Assembly: GCF_901709675.1 (NCBI RefSeq)
Contig: NC_051092.1
Coordinates: 7,072,491-7,136,490, forward strand
Source: Syngnathus acus
Lineage: Eukaryota; Chordata; Actinopteri; Syngnathiformes; Syngnathidae
DNA length: 64,000 nucleotides
Direction: 5' to 3'
Position 1 is the first letter of the stretch. The number at the start of each line of letters is the position of its first letter. The position numbers and the translations under genes were made by a program. Below the pieces are notes generated by a model. That model was not told the DNA's origin. It searched no databases and worked only from the letters and a program-made list of their open reading frames with translations. Below are positions 12,701 to 22,849 of the stretch, piece by piece.

Positions 12701-15700
12701 AAAAAATAATAAGTGGGAGATGCTCTGGGGAAAAAAGCCACTCGAAGCACCTATGTGTGACCTCAAGCTTTACCGAGTCTATTGTGACATTTACAGCACA
12801 CTTCATTATTATTCATGACTGCCATATGAAGTCGTGGGTTTTGCAACAAAAATTTCTGAATCGAAAATTGTTTCTGAATCAAAAATTGTTTCTGAATCAA
12901 AAATCGTTTCTCTACATTTAGAGATTCGCACCCTTAGCCACTCAGCTAAACATGCCGAGTAGTATGCAAAGTAGCACAGAAATGTTCATCTTCTGAAGAA
13001 CTGTTTAGGGTTCTGACCTACTTTTACTAAAGATTTAGAAGAGTGGATTAGTTGTGCTTGAATACTTTTTTGACAAATACTTTATGAAACCCAGACACAC
13101 CCAGACTATCTCCCACAAAAGCTAACTCTGAGACCCCTGCCTTACGCTGACTCCATTGTGCCTAGTTTTAGTGCAAGATGCAATACGAACAGAAGACTGG
13201 TATTTGCTTCAGGTCACGTTACATTTTTTAACATTAGACAGATACCCTATCTTCATGCAGAAGAGCCAAAGTCTGGCTGGTGTCATCTTGGTTGTCATCA
13301 TTTTCATCTGGAATGAAAGGACACCAGATGAGACGCCGATGCAAGTTCAGTGGAGTGTCCTGTGGCCTTTGGATGTGAACAACTATTTGATCTCTTAGGG
13401 CCATGGATTAAGGAAAGCAAGATGAAGCAAACGTTATTTGTGCATGTCTGCATATTACAGGGTACAATTACAGCTCAAAAGTATTTGGATGACAAGACTG
13501 ATTCTACAAAAAATAATGGGAAGTAGGTATGTAAATTGGATGTAACAAAAATGGTAGAGCATTTCTTAAGCTGAACTTCGAGTCAGGATACAGTATTGTA
13601 CTGCTGGTGCAGGTGAGTTCCCAAACCATCAGGTTGCCAGCTTCATCGACACAACCCAAGAGAGGCGAGTCAAGGTGGGCGAAAGCCAGATCGGTGACGG
13701 CACCAGTGAAGCCTTTCAGTAAGCATCGCTCTGCAGAGCCCACACTCAAAACGCGTATCATAGCCTGGTTGTTGGCTCCTGAGGGAAGGTATGATAGAAA
13801 AGACATTGAGCGCAGAAAACACAAGAAATGCAAAACACACAAATGCGGAAATGCATGTTCATTCAGTTTCATTATGTATAGACAAAGCATATTACTGACG
13901 TGACGAAAAGCGTAAATCATTTCAAACGGCAACTTCTCTGGCTTTGAGAAACAAGAAATTCAAGAAAAAAACATGGCTGTCAGTTGCTTTAACAGAGGGG
14001 GGGGGTATGGAATCACTCAATTCTGAGGAAAACAATATTGAAAAATACAAATAACAAAAAACAAACGTTGTATATAGCGAACGTTGTCTCATTGTCTTGG
14101 GGAATTATAAGTGGCTAAGAATGCATACCGATTGCTTATTTTGGCACATTAAAATATTTAATTCTTTCATTTGATAAAATGTTATTTCTTTGGGTACATG
14201 TTAAATATTGCAATATCATTATCACTATATTCAACAATATCAGGTTTTTCCAATATCTACAACCCTCACGACAATAAAGAGTAAAGTGTGGATATTTTGA
14301 AAGGTGGGGCTGATTCCCAATCATTGAATGGACCTGGTAGGGTGGGCACCGCTCATTCATATGTTTTTACAAGCGTCACTTTTTCCATCCACAGCTACAT
14401 GAAATTATAAAAATATGGTGACCGGTTAGTATTTTTGCAAAACAAATTGACTGCATACACTGCATTTCCATTACTTGACAGCAGGTGGCTATCTTGCTTG
14501 CTTAAAAATCAGAATTGTTTTGCTTTACTCTATGAAAGCTTCTGTGCATTTTGATTGGCTGTGATTTGCGATGTCATCACAATCGCTGCAAAACCAGTGG
14601 CCAAGACCGGCCATTAGTGAAATCTTGTGGCAGAACTTTGCACACTCCCCAACAGGGCAGTGGAGTTCCAAGTTATCACTTAGTGCGCAGCAGCCCTGAG
14701 ATAAAACTAACACAATACCCATGTTTGTCTTCACTGGTTAATATATAGTATTTCATATTTAGTTTAATCCCAGACTCTTACCTCTAATTGCATATGCCAT
14801 GAAGGAATTTGACACAGCAATAAGTCTGCCATAATGATACTTGTGCTCCCAGTCGTACTTGGCAACAGGCTGAATCTTCACCTAACAGAAAAAGAAATTC
14901 ACCATTTGAAATTATCTACAATACAGAGCGGTCTTATTAGTATGTGATCTGTGGGTAGGCACTTGGATTATTTGGGTGGGCAAAACCAAAATGTTGCTTT
15001 TCCTAAGTAGGTTACATAAACAAGATGTGGTTTAATTTTGAGAACGGAGTGGGAGCGAACACAATCACAGCATCCAATTTCTGTAGGGGGATCTGGAGTC
15101 GTTACCTCATGAAAAATAAATAAAATACTAATCATGTTAGCCTTCGGTAAAATTATTTTATACCCAACAAGCCAACTCCAGTGACTCGCAACAAATCTGC
15201 TAGAATTAGCCTGAAGCTGGCTAACTGCCAACGTTAAATGACCCAGTGAGCTGGTAATTTAAAAGAAACACGCAGCCTTCAAAATGTAAAAACTTAAGTT
15301 GTTGTGGTTTGCTGATGTACAGGAGCATCACTAAGAACGCCAATACGTCAAAATGGCCAATTAGTGTGTTTTTTCATGTCTAATGACAGAAAGCTATGAA
15401 CACTCCCCCCCAAAAAATTTATACAACTGTTTTTTCGACAGTTTTCACTGCATGGGGAAATGATTCTTCTGGGTGGACACGGCTTATGTCGGGGTGGGCA
15501 ATGTCCACCCCAGCCCACCCGAAGACACGCCCCAATTACGAATTACAAGACTGGATTTGTAAAGGTCAGATCAACTGAAAACGAGGTCTGCCAGAACTAA
15601 GGCCAATTCTTTGCCAACTCAATCGCGGACAGAAAAATGTTATGAAGGGAAAAGCTTCTGTACAGTTTTGAGAGTTTTTCTTTGCCCTACTGGGAGATAA

Positions 15701-17447
15701 GATCAGGGGATGTAGAGAATAATTATCAACTGTGGCCATGTGAAGCCCTTTGAGACATGTTTGTGATTGTGGGCTATATAAATAAGATTGACTTGACTTA
15801 CAGATTGAAGAATATAGAGCTGCGGAATGTTCGTGTGGTGCAGGGATTTCTACATTCACTAATTTCATTTTATGTTCGCTGTTACTAGAGTAAAAAAAAA
15901 AAAAGGAATATCCAGAATCTTACCATGTTACTACCTCGAGCCTTGCTGTTAATGCTCGATTCCTGACTCGCCACAATCTCCACACTGTCCGAGATGATGG
16001 GGATGCAGGTAGACTGATCATCTCCAGAAAGGCGACTGAAATTGGAGCAGCCATTGAAATAAAATTACCTCATCTGAAACTCAAGACAACAAAAACTTTG
16101 ACATTTTTAGTGGTAAAAATTTCAGAATGAAAGCAAATGAAAATGTTCAAGTGACAAAAGAAACAATTGATAAACAGACATTATCTGGATATCCTGAGCA
16201 ATGCTGTTGACTGCGGAAATAGGTCTGGTCGAGTCCGATGTCATATCACCACCTCCGAGAAGACCTGCTGTTCCCAATAGCCCGTTGAGTTCTCCATTAA
16301 AGGACAACCGTCTTTGACCATCACTTGCTTCTGTATCTAAGGAATGAAATACATTTCTCTCAGGCGCTTTCATTATAACAAAAATGGTCAACATATATCT
16401 ACTACCACAAAATGACAATTATTCCAACTCAAAAATTTATGGTTGACCACATTGCATCATAACGGTGTACCAAAAGTTACTATATAGTCTCCAATCCAAA
16501 CGTTTCAGGAAAAGTTCTGAGGGTTCAGATAACCTTAAATATAATGGATATTAAATGTTTAACTCATTTTACTGAATCTGTTCTTATGTTTGTTTTTATT
16601 TGCTGGTTTGAGTAACTTTTTGTTTTTTATCAATTCATTTGAGCTATTTTGTCATTATTTAAGCTTTCTTTTGGGGGGGGGCAATTGTAAATCGATTGTA
16701 TATGTGGATTGATCTGTCTGTGCCACAAATTGTCCCATTGCACAATAAAGAACTCTTGCAACTTGAATATTTAATACCCCCCCACACACACACACACAAT
16801 TTAAAACGCACTTAGGCAAACAAATATTTCATGCACTTCAACAATCTTTATGTTTGATTTATGTCAACCTTAAACTACACATTTGTAGTATCTTGCTAAT
16901 TGCTAAGTTTCGTTTAAGTTGAAAAATAGCCACATACGCTCCAATCTAGCTTTTAACACGAGTGCAGCAGCACACACAAAACATTCACTCCGTCGACATA
17001 TTCGAATATATATTATCCAAAGTTAAAAAGTCACATTTCCTTGCAAAGCAATTTGAGAAAAGAAAAGCAGGACCGACGCCTTTCGATTTATCTTACGCCA
17101 GAAACACAAACGCTTACAGCGCAGTTAGTCGAGTATTGTGAAGTACATTCAGTCATGAAATTGACCCCAAATCAAAAATTGACAACCATGAGGAATTGTG
17201 TCAATCTGAAATGTTGTTAATTCGACAATTAAGTTGTTATTGGTAGATACTAAGCGACCGTGGCCATAGTAAAATCTGCATCAATGCGTGTGGCTAGGGT
17301 TGCATTAGCTTCTGCGGCCTAGACGAGCGCCCCCACTTTGCATTGACGGTCAAACTCACCAGTATTGTTACCAGGACGGTCGAGCTTCAGGATATCCCGG
17401 AGATGCTGTGTGGCACCTTCAACGTCGATACTAGCGCTGAACGCCAT
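790..17447 (-). CDS. edc4: edc4, enhancer of mRNA decapping 4 (3' end beyond left edge)
   Basis: EDC4 (Ge-1/Hedls) is the P-body scaffold that links DCP1 to the decapping enzyme DCP2. I rebuilt 29 coding exons (minus strand, 5' to 3'): 17447-17360, 16336-16180, 16035-15924, 14881-14782, 13778-13602, 13391-13246, 12525-12421, 12007-11895, 11776-11693, 11587-11492, 11222-11123, 10249-10069, 9920-9854, 9501-9413, 9059-8878, 8557-8487, 8089-7963, 7875-7583, 7112-6888, 6411-6310, 6225-6082, 5969-5933, 5403-5256, 5013-4861, 4526-4411, 4279-4114, 2485-2299, 1828-1609, 953-790. All phases join, giving 1316 codons plus two bases with no stop. The protein tracks human EDC4 throughout, including ATQHLRDILKLDRP at the start, VPFWRFLITGADQN, RSPDVISSAST and VLYVCETIDSQQVFG near the end. 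About 65 C-terminal residues should lie to the left. The start at 17447 matches the human N-terminus. Weak donors end exons 2 (GTCTGT) and 5 (GTACAA). The identity is secure; individual boundaries are inferred from splice consensus and homology. Confidence 0.97.
3892..3961. repeat. AT/CA-rich simple repeat
   Basis: Mixed ATAC/TATA and CACA/CGCG dinucleotide tracts in an edc4 intron between exons 26 and 27. Confidence 0.8.
5111..5129. repeat. poly-G tract (19 bases)
   Basis: Homopolymer run preceded by a T-rich stretch, inside the edc4 intron between exons 23 and 24. It may be a sequencing or assembly length error. Confidence 0.85.
5933..9059 (-). other. edc4: edc4 exons 15-22: Ser/Pro-rich linker
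   Basis: The middle of EDC4 is rich in Ser, Thr, Ala and Pro and of low complexity, but keeps short conserved islands: LPAPTDFLS, KLMTPDAFMT, SPDVISSAST, SQDIPEIAS, DSMASAASALHLL, WPAAPDITRET, DHEDEVAG and PVKDWKT followed by a Lys-rich stretch. Such linkers in this family carry short linear motifs for decapping partners. Exon 22 is only 37 bases long (5969-5933). Exon 20 (6411-6310) has a less conserved first half before the DSQDPGAEQS island. Confidence 0.8.
12100..12360 (+). mobile_element. degenerate BED-finger hAT transposase fragment
   Basis: On the plus strand, antisense to edc4 and inside the intron between exons 7 and 8, translation gives EYGFAVTGDSHGANEASLH. After a one-base frame shift near 12240 it gives LCTIC, WVPNKSMMP and KLICQH separated by stops. 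This resembles the BED zinc finger of ZBED5-like hAT transposases: a Tyr-Gly-Phe/Thr-Gly-Asp lead, CxxC, then a Lys-Leu...His segment. The rest of the transposase is absent, so this is an old truncated remnant. Confidence 0.6.
12853..12911. repeat. 18-bp tandem repeat, 3.3 copies
   Basis: The unit TTTCTGAATCAAAAATTG occurs at 12853, 12871 and 12889 with one mismatch each in the first and third copies, followed by a five-base partial copy. It lies in the edc4 intron between exons 6 and 7. Confidence 0.9.
15650..15800 (+). mobile_element. 3' tail of an L2-like LINE or related SINE
   Basis: The sequence contains AGCCCTTTGAGACA, then TTGTGATTGTGGGCTATATA, then AATAA and a TTGACTTGACTT end. This layout is characteristic of the 3' tails of fish L2/Rex-type LINEs and their partner SINEs. 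No coding part remains. It lies in edc4 intron 3. Confidence 0.5.
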
Positions 17448-17537
17448 GGCTGAGGGACTGGGGGGAACTAACGGGGGTGAGGAATAATTTTGGTCTGAAG
17501 TGACGCCGTCAATATTCACTTCGTTCACCAGGAGCAA
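17448..17537 (-). other. in-frame 5' extension upstream of the edc4 start
   Basis: An in-frame ATG at 17537 is followed by 30 open codons before the preferred edc4 start at 17447. The encoded segment (MLLVNEVNID at its start, then Ser/Pro-rich) has no counterpart in the human N-terminus that I know. It is most likely 5' UTR that happens to be open, but an alternative N-terminus is possible. Confidence 0.35.
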
Positions 17538-17879
17538 CGGCTTAAACTTCCGGTCCGCTGGATAAATGGCTCCGGATGGTATCTGTGCATGGCTGGTTAG
17601 GGTTAGTTCCTACCTATACGTACTACTCGTACGTACTAATAATAATAAGTGGCCCTCAAAGACTGGAGTTACAGGAAGTCACAACAATCAACATTTTTTA
17701 AACACCACAATTGTTTCCATATATTTATGGAACACATGTAAACAGTCTCAAGTGGGTAAAGAATGTGAATTTCTGATTGAATGAACAGTTAAATCAAACA
17801 TTTCCTGTGTAGTTGCACAACAGACAAGATAAATTTTGCACCATTCCACTTACCAAAACCTTGTGTTCAGCAATATTCT

Positions 17880-18420
17880 AAGGATATCTGGGGTGAACTG
17901 CGCTCCTGAGGCCATGCCACAGAATCTCAACTGACTTTAGGTCGGAAGTTAGACAACGCAACTTTAGAAGGCGTATTTTCTTTCGTTGTAGCGTTTTAGT
18001 TGGTTTATTTCTGTCCTGTATCGCTGTTGTGGAATGTGGCCCACTTTCTGATGCGCTTCAATAGGAAGACAGGTGGTTTTCAATTTAATTCACTTGCAAA
18101 ACATCTTGGTAAATTTGACAATACCAATGTGTCTACGCCCAGAGCTAAGGCTGTCCCAAACTAAGATGCTGCTCTGTCATGCTTCACAGTTGGGTTGAGG
18201 TTTTGATGAGAGTGGTGTGCTTAGCATTGCACGCTCCTTTGAAAGAACTCAACTTTGGTTTAATCTGTCCATACGAGCTTTCCAATATTGGTGAGGAACA
18301 TCCAGCTTGAGCAATCCTTGCACTCCTCTGCAAACTACAAACGTGCAGCAATGGTTTTAGCCGCTCGTAGAGAAAAGTACCAACAGTGCTGAACTCTCTC
18401 CATTCATATTCAATCTACAA
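17880..18420. mobile_element. degraded DNA-transposon-derived repeat between edc4 and nutf2
   Basis: The stretch includes AACTTTGGTTTAATCTGTCC and a nearby GAGGAACATCCAG segment, which resemble the inner part of a common non-coding fish DNA transposon. It fills the gap between the edc4 5' end and the nutf2 3' end. I see no terminal repeats and no open frame, so the family is unassigned. Confidence 0.35.
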
Positions 18421-18524
18421 ACCATATGCATTCAAAACTTTGCTTGTATTTGAAAGAGTTGTTGTTAAGCCTTGAGGCTGATATGCAAAGACAAGTCACA
18501 CCATTATGAAAAAAAATGTCTGGG

Positions 18525-18530
18525 TTTATT
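18525..18530 (-). terminator. candidate nutf2 polyadenylation signal
   Basis: TTTATT on the plus strand gives AATAAA on the minus strand, about 570 bases after the nutf2 stop codon. It is the first canonical signal I noticed in the expected 3' UTR. The cleavage site is not proven. Confidence 0.5.
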
Positions 18531-19098
18531 GTGAATTTTGGCTTCTGTCCATGTAAATTGCCAAACATTTCTGTGTAATAAAACAAGACGGATGGAGGGG
18601 GGAAATGTAGAATAACACAGCAAACTCGGACATTGTCTTAAATGAGTCTTTGGTGGCATGACAATGAGAACCTGGCAGAGAGCATTGTATGAATTGTAAA
18701 AACGTAACCCATCCTAAAGAATAGAGTGACTCCAGTAGCATCTAAACCTGACATGACGCTGAACTGATCTGAGCCAAGTTTGATCTAAAACTAGATGAAA
18801 GAAGTCAAACGGAAACTGAGGACAATGAATTAGAGGTGAGGAGCAGAGTTTCTTGGATGGTGTTTGGTCTGATGGGCTGGCCGATGTCAGCAGAGGAGGA
18901 AAAAAAAGAGTTTCATTTGTACTGTCTGGGATGGATTGGGGTCAGTGATCGAGAATTTAGATTCCGGTGTTCACATGCTTGTCAAACAAACAAAAGCAGA
19001 CGGCAGAAGGGAAGCATGAGCTTTGTCCCATCTCTCCATGGCCAACCCTCCCCTCCACCACTTCGACTTGCCCGTGCCCACCAGAGTCGAAGAATCGT

Positions 19099-19495
19099 TC
19101 AGGCAAAGTTGTGAAGAGCCAGCCGGAACATCTCGTTGGTGCACACCCAAGCACTATTGATTTCCTTCAAGAGGAAAATCTGATGAAAACCCATGATTTG
19201 ATCGTTGTCAGCCTGCAAACAAAAATAGCTACTGTTGAGATAGCCACCAGCATGTCCGTTGCAGCAAACATGATTTCACTCATAGTTGCAAACAAAATCA
19301 GAATAAAAATGTCCACAGTCAATTTGTTTTGTGCCAAACCTATTTTCGTCACAAGTACATTTTTAATTTGGCATTTGTAGCTCTACTTACTTTGAGCTGT
19401 CCTACAACCATACTCAGGACGCAGCTGTCTGTAGTTGGCTGGTGGTCATGTGCTGTAATAGTATGCCCTATTTTTTTGATGCCCAGATTCTGTCT

Positions 19496-19585
<90 letters not shown>

Positions 19586-20690
19586 CACAAACGTGAGGAA
19601 AGTTCAAACATAATATAGTTGAGATTTAAGGTAAGGTACCTTTGCTTTGATAGTCTGATCGACATGGGAATTTTTGCAGACTCATGAGCTGATGGCAAAT
19701 GGCTCATTATTAATTTAGTTATGTCCACAATTTGCAATGAGGAGTTGTCGGTATTGAAATTAATAATGGCCGATCTCAATCTGTTCAACTGTAGATGTAG
19801 GTAAGTTTAGGAAATGATTAGGGCAAAAAATAGTGTGTCAAAAACCAAGGCTATTATTTTAGCAATGCTGCTATAGCTTGGGTCGGTGTGAGCAATCATA
19901 ACGTCAGCAGCCATGCAAGCGACATCGTCAATGTAAACATTTCGAGAAGAAAAACTTACAAGGAGTTTCTTGGTAATTGCATCCTTGCCGCAGATTTTTT
20001 CCCCTTCCCAGGTTAGTAACGACTCTGCAATCTGTGTGACAGACAGATAGATGCATTGATGTGAGAGTTTATGAACTAAAATCACATACATTGATAATTT
20101 GTGAGTTGGTTTGAATATTGGTTTGAATGTTTTTAAATTGAAAAAATAGATCACTGACCAATTCAACTGAATGAATTGAATTTCTTCCAACTTTTGATTT
20201 TATCGCAGTACTAGTTTTTGAGTCTTGAGTCTTCCTTACACATCTTTGAAAAATGTTCAAGTCAATCCAAAAAAAAAAAAAAAAAATCATTATGGCTCAA
20301 CGTTATACGTTGAAAGTTCTAGATCATAGGTGTCAAACTCAAGGCCCGGGGGCCAGATATGGCCCGCCACATCATGTTATGCGGCCCACGAAGGCAAATT
20401 TTGCATAGACTTTGTATCATCATCATAGTCTCTGATTTCAAAACTCGTTATTCATCAGTTTGTTTTGTAGCCTGCACCGTATATAGAAGACGTTGACAAT
20501 CATAACAGCCCTCCAAGGGAAACTATGATTATGATGCGGCCCGCGACAAAAAAATGAGATTGACACCCCTGTGAGCCAAAGTTGCACTTACATACAGATC
20601 AGCCAGTTTTCCTCTGTCACTTTGAAACAACTGGTAGTAGTGTCGCACAAAGCCAGTGCCTATCTGCTCCCACAAAGGCGGGTCCTGCAT
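19099..20690 (-). CDS. nutf2: nutf2, nuclear transport factor 2 (NTF2)
   Basis: NTF2 is a small homodimeric carrier that binds RanGDP and FG nucleoporins and returns Ran to the nucleus. The coding exons (minus strand) are 20691-20592 (ATG at 20690), 20031-19960, 19489-19391 and 19212-19099 (TGA at 19101-19099). All introns are phase 0. The product is 127 residues, the same length as human NTF2, aligning without gaps: WEQIG at 7-11, LTWEGEK at 39-45, [10 protein letters not shown] at 70-79, VVGQLK at 85-90, [10 protein letters not shown] near 97-106 and [15 protein letters not shown] at the end. Residues known to contact Ran or line the pocket in human (Trp41, Glu42, His66, Asp92, Asp94) are all present. 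KLADLY, DQIMGF and the Ala end resemble the teleost nutf2-like type, so this may be that paralogue. The 3' acceptor of exon 3 lies directly beside a long (TG)n tract. Confidence 0.95.
19499..19589. repeat. (CA)n microsatellite, about 90 bases
   Basis: Nearly pure CA repeat with two CAAA interruptions. On the minus strand it reads (TG)n and sits directly upstream of the nutf2 exon 3 acceptor, which is TGAGACAG before position 19489. It therefore occupies the place of the usual polypyrimidine tract. Confidence 0.95.
20325..20571. mobile_element. non-autonomous hAT-like element with short inverted ends
   Basis: The left end has AGGTGTCAAACTCAAGGCCC and the right end TGAGATTGACACCCCTG, so the ends are imperfect inverted repeats. 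Inside are GGCCCGCCAC and GCGGCCCGCGAC motifs typical of a widespread vertebrate hAT-derived repeat. An eight-base target duplication is not evident. It lies in nutf2 intron 1 of the coding region. Confidence 0.55.
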
Positions 20691-20691
20691 C

Positions 20692-22548
20692 CTGAATAAC
20701 GCTGCAAGGGATACAAACAAAAAGGATCACAAAGACGTCATGTGAAATGGCCAAGGGCCTGCACAAAGAGCTGTGTTCAACCTCAGCTGCGGTAAGATTT
20801 CAACTGACACCTTTCATTCAGCCATCCTTTGTACACTAGTCAGAAAAATTCCCTGGCCTGTACCACAGAGATTTGAATACATGACCAATAACTTATGTTA
20901 TAAGGGTTAGACACGTGACTGTCGCCCGATGGCCAGCATACGCTTGACTAAAATGGGTATGCATTTGGGGTGAGCTTCATGTCGCAAGTCTGTTCGCCAC
21001 GAGCCTTAATAGTTCCATACCAGCGGCTACGGGACCATATAATGGAGGTGAGGCAGCAATGCAAAGTGACATTTCATCACCAGATTAGTATGTCCAATAA
21101 TGTATAGACGACAATTAACAACTGTGTGCAGACAAAATCTGTCTGCTAATGGGATTTTTTTTTTTTATTGTGCTTATTTTTATTCATAATGAAAAATGTA
21201 GAGCAACACGCACCAACACCTTGTGGCAATGTCTCGTCCCTATAAGAACAACTATTGGAAGTTGAAGTGTAGCTAATGGTGAGTAATCATTTCTTTTCAT
21301 TTGTCAATCATTCCAAATATTTGTTAACATAAAAGTGTGTTAGTGCATTGCTGGGCGTGTTAAGTAAATGTTTTTACAAAAATGTAATTGATTTATTGTT
21401 TGAGGCACTGATTAGTGGTCTCTGCAAATTTGTAATAGTTTGATTTTACTGAGATTAGTACACAGTCATAACTATTGTACAGTGTCAAGATACTGAATAT
21501 GAAATAACCACAAAAATCTAACAACAAACACTTGCATTAAGCGTATCTTATATGACTGATGCAATTAAATTAATGATTGAATGAGGTAGCTTGTAATACG
21601 TATATGTATTCATTTGGGTCAAAGCTACATTAAAAAAATACGTATCTACTTAGCTACAGAAAACAAAACGTACGGTACTATATCTAGCATGGAGAAGATG
21701 AGTACTAACGATCTGCTGTGTTCTTCTGCAAAATAAAACAAGCGCATAAACTGTTTATTAACAAAGGTTACCTGGATTAAAGCTGTTTTAGTTGACTCTG
21801 TAAGAGCTATAATCATATATTGCGTTTGTTTGTTTTTCTTTCTTTCTTTATTCCGGCGTGTAAATTGTGAGACAGACGGGCTTAAACATGTTTTACAACG
21901 CCCAAGTGTGTATGAGCAGGATAAACGAGTGTGTGACACAGCAGGGCGTTTCGTTAGCACGCGGGACATCCAGCCATCGAGTTGTGTACTTCCACTTCGC
22001 CTCTTTCGACCACAGCATATTGTTATGGAATACGTTTGATGACATCATAGTTGAACAGGGGACTCAATAAAACGCACTTTCGCGAGGTCTTCTCCCGTCG
22101 CTTAATATGCAAGTGAGGGTGAAGAATGGCTAGGTTATTTTTAACGTTCATAGCAGACATGCCTGCATACGGACAAGTTAGCTATAGCTTCCTCGGATTT
22201 AGCCGATGAGCCACCTAGCCAATGGCGGTACGCGCTATTAAAGCAATAACATAGTGAGTTTCATCTCTTCCGACGCCTGTAGACGCCTGGCATGGTGGTG
22301 TCTTCGTGTGATATTTAACTGTGTAGGTTTACTGATCCATAGAAATACTCTGTCCCAAAGTGTAGATGTCTTCACCGTTAAGAGCATACAGCACTGGCTA
22401 GCTAACGGACATAGGGAAGCCCAACTCGACTAGGAAACTATCACAATTCAGCAATATCAAACAAAGGCTCCTATAAATATATATATATTTGAACAAGATT
22501 AAGTTCGAATGTTTACAAAAGTTTTTGGTTTAAATAAACAATCCTCAC
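20692..22548. other. nutf2 intron 1 and flank
   Basis: If the candidate first exon is right, this is an intron of about 1.86 kb. I see no coding similarity in it. It contains a T-run near 21156-21167 and otherwise AT-rich sequence. Confidence 0.5.
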
Positions 22549-22632
22549 CTCGTAAACCCGGGCCGGGTAGAGATGACACAGTGCGACTTTTACGTACGCG
22601 GTACGCACCAGAAGGAATCCGTCTTTTGGCCC
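22549..22632 (-). other. nutf2: probable untranslated first exon of nutf2
   Basis: A strong donor (TTTACGAG before GTGAGG, exon end at 22549, minus strand) follows a GC-rich stretch, while the coding exon at 20691 begins with a 3' splice site (TTCAG then GATG). An upstream non-coding exon is therefore required, and this is the best candidate. The 5' boundary is a guess based on the promoter element just beyond it. Confidence 0.5.
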
Positions 22633-22633
22633 G

Positions 22634-22654
22634 GTGTATTGTGGGCGTTGTAGT
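22634..22654 (-). promoter_or_regulatory. ACTACAA-type (ZNF143/THAP11-like) element at nutf2 promoter
   Basis: Minus strand reads ACTACAACGCCCAC followed by AATACAC, matching the SBS2-type composite element (ACTACAA, then CCCA, then a weak GCAC-like end). It lies just upstream of the candidate nutf2 first exon. The match is by eye. Confidence 0.5.
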
Positions 22655-22849
22655 ATTTAAAACGAAAACCGTTTTCTACGTAGTTCCAGGCTAGTTGTCA
22701 TTGTAAAACGCCGGCAAAACAACACATAATATCTAATGTTATGTCAGTCCGGGGCCACATAACATCACTTATGTCCCTTGGCTTTTCATTCTTTATTTTG
22801 GACAGACGGGTGGGCAATTTAAATTCCATTGAACCTGTTAGAGTAAATG

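Larger units (their letters stand above)
9413..16035 (-). other. edc4: edc4 exons 3-14: WD40 beta-propeller region
   Basis: These exons encode the N-terminal part of EDC4, known in the family to contain WD40 repeats. Visible repeat-like stretches are SFMAYAIRGANNQAMIRV, LAFAHLDSPLLGCVDEAGNL followed by MVW, LSPDGTVLATASHDGYIKFW, and RFLITGADQNQELKMW. The exon phases alternate without a break. The region ends in the conserved IKLFCVHTK and LQDVQI stretches. Family knowledge assigns this part to partner binding in the decapping complex; the sequence itself shows only the repeat signatures and the conservation. Confidence 0.85.

Noticed and set aside
12853-12911. CRISPR array
   Set aside because: The 18-base units are directly adjacent with no spacers, and this is a vertebrate genome.
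19329-19788. Open frames on both strands through the CA repeat at 19.5 kb (Thr-His or Cys-Val runs)
   Set aside because: They are products of the (CA)n repeat overlapping nutf2 exon 3, not genes; the real frame is the minus-strand exon 19489-19391.
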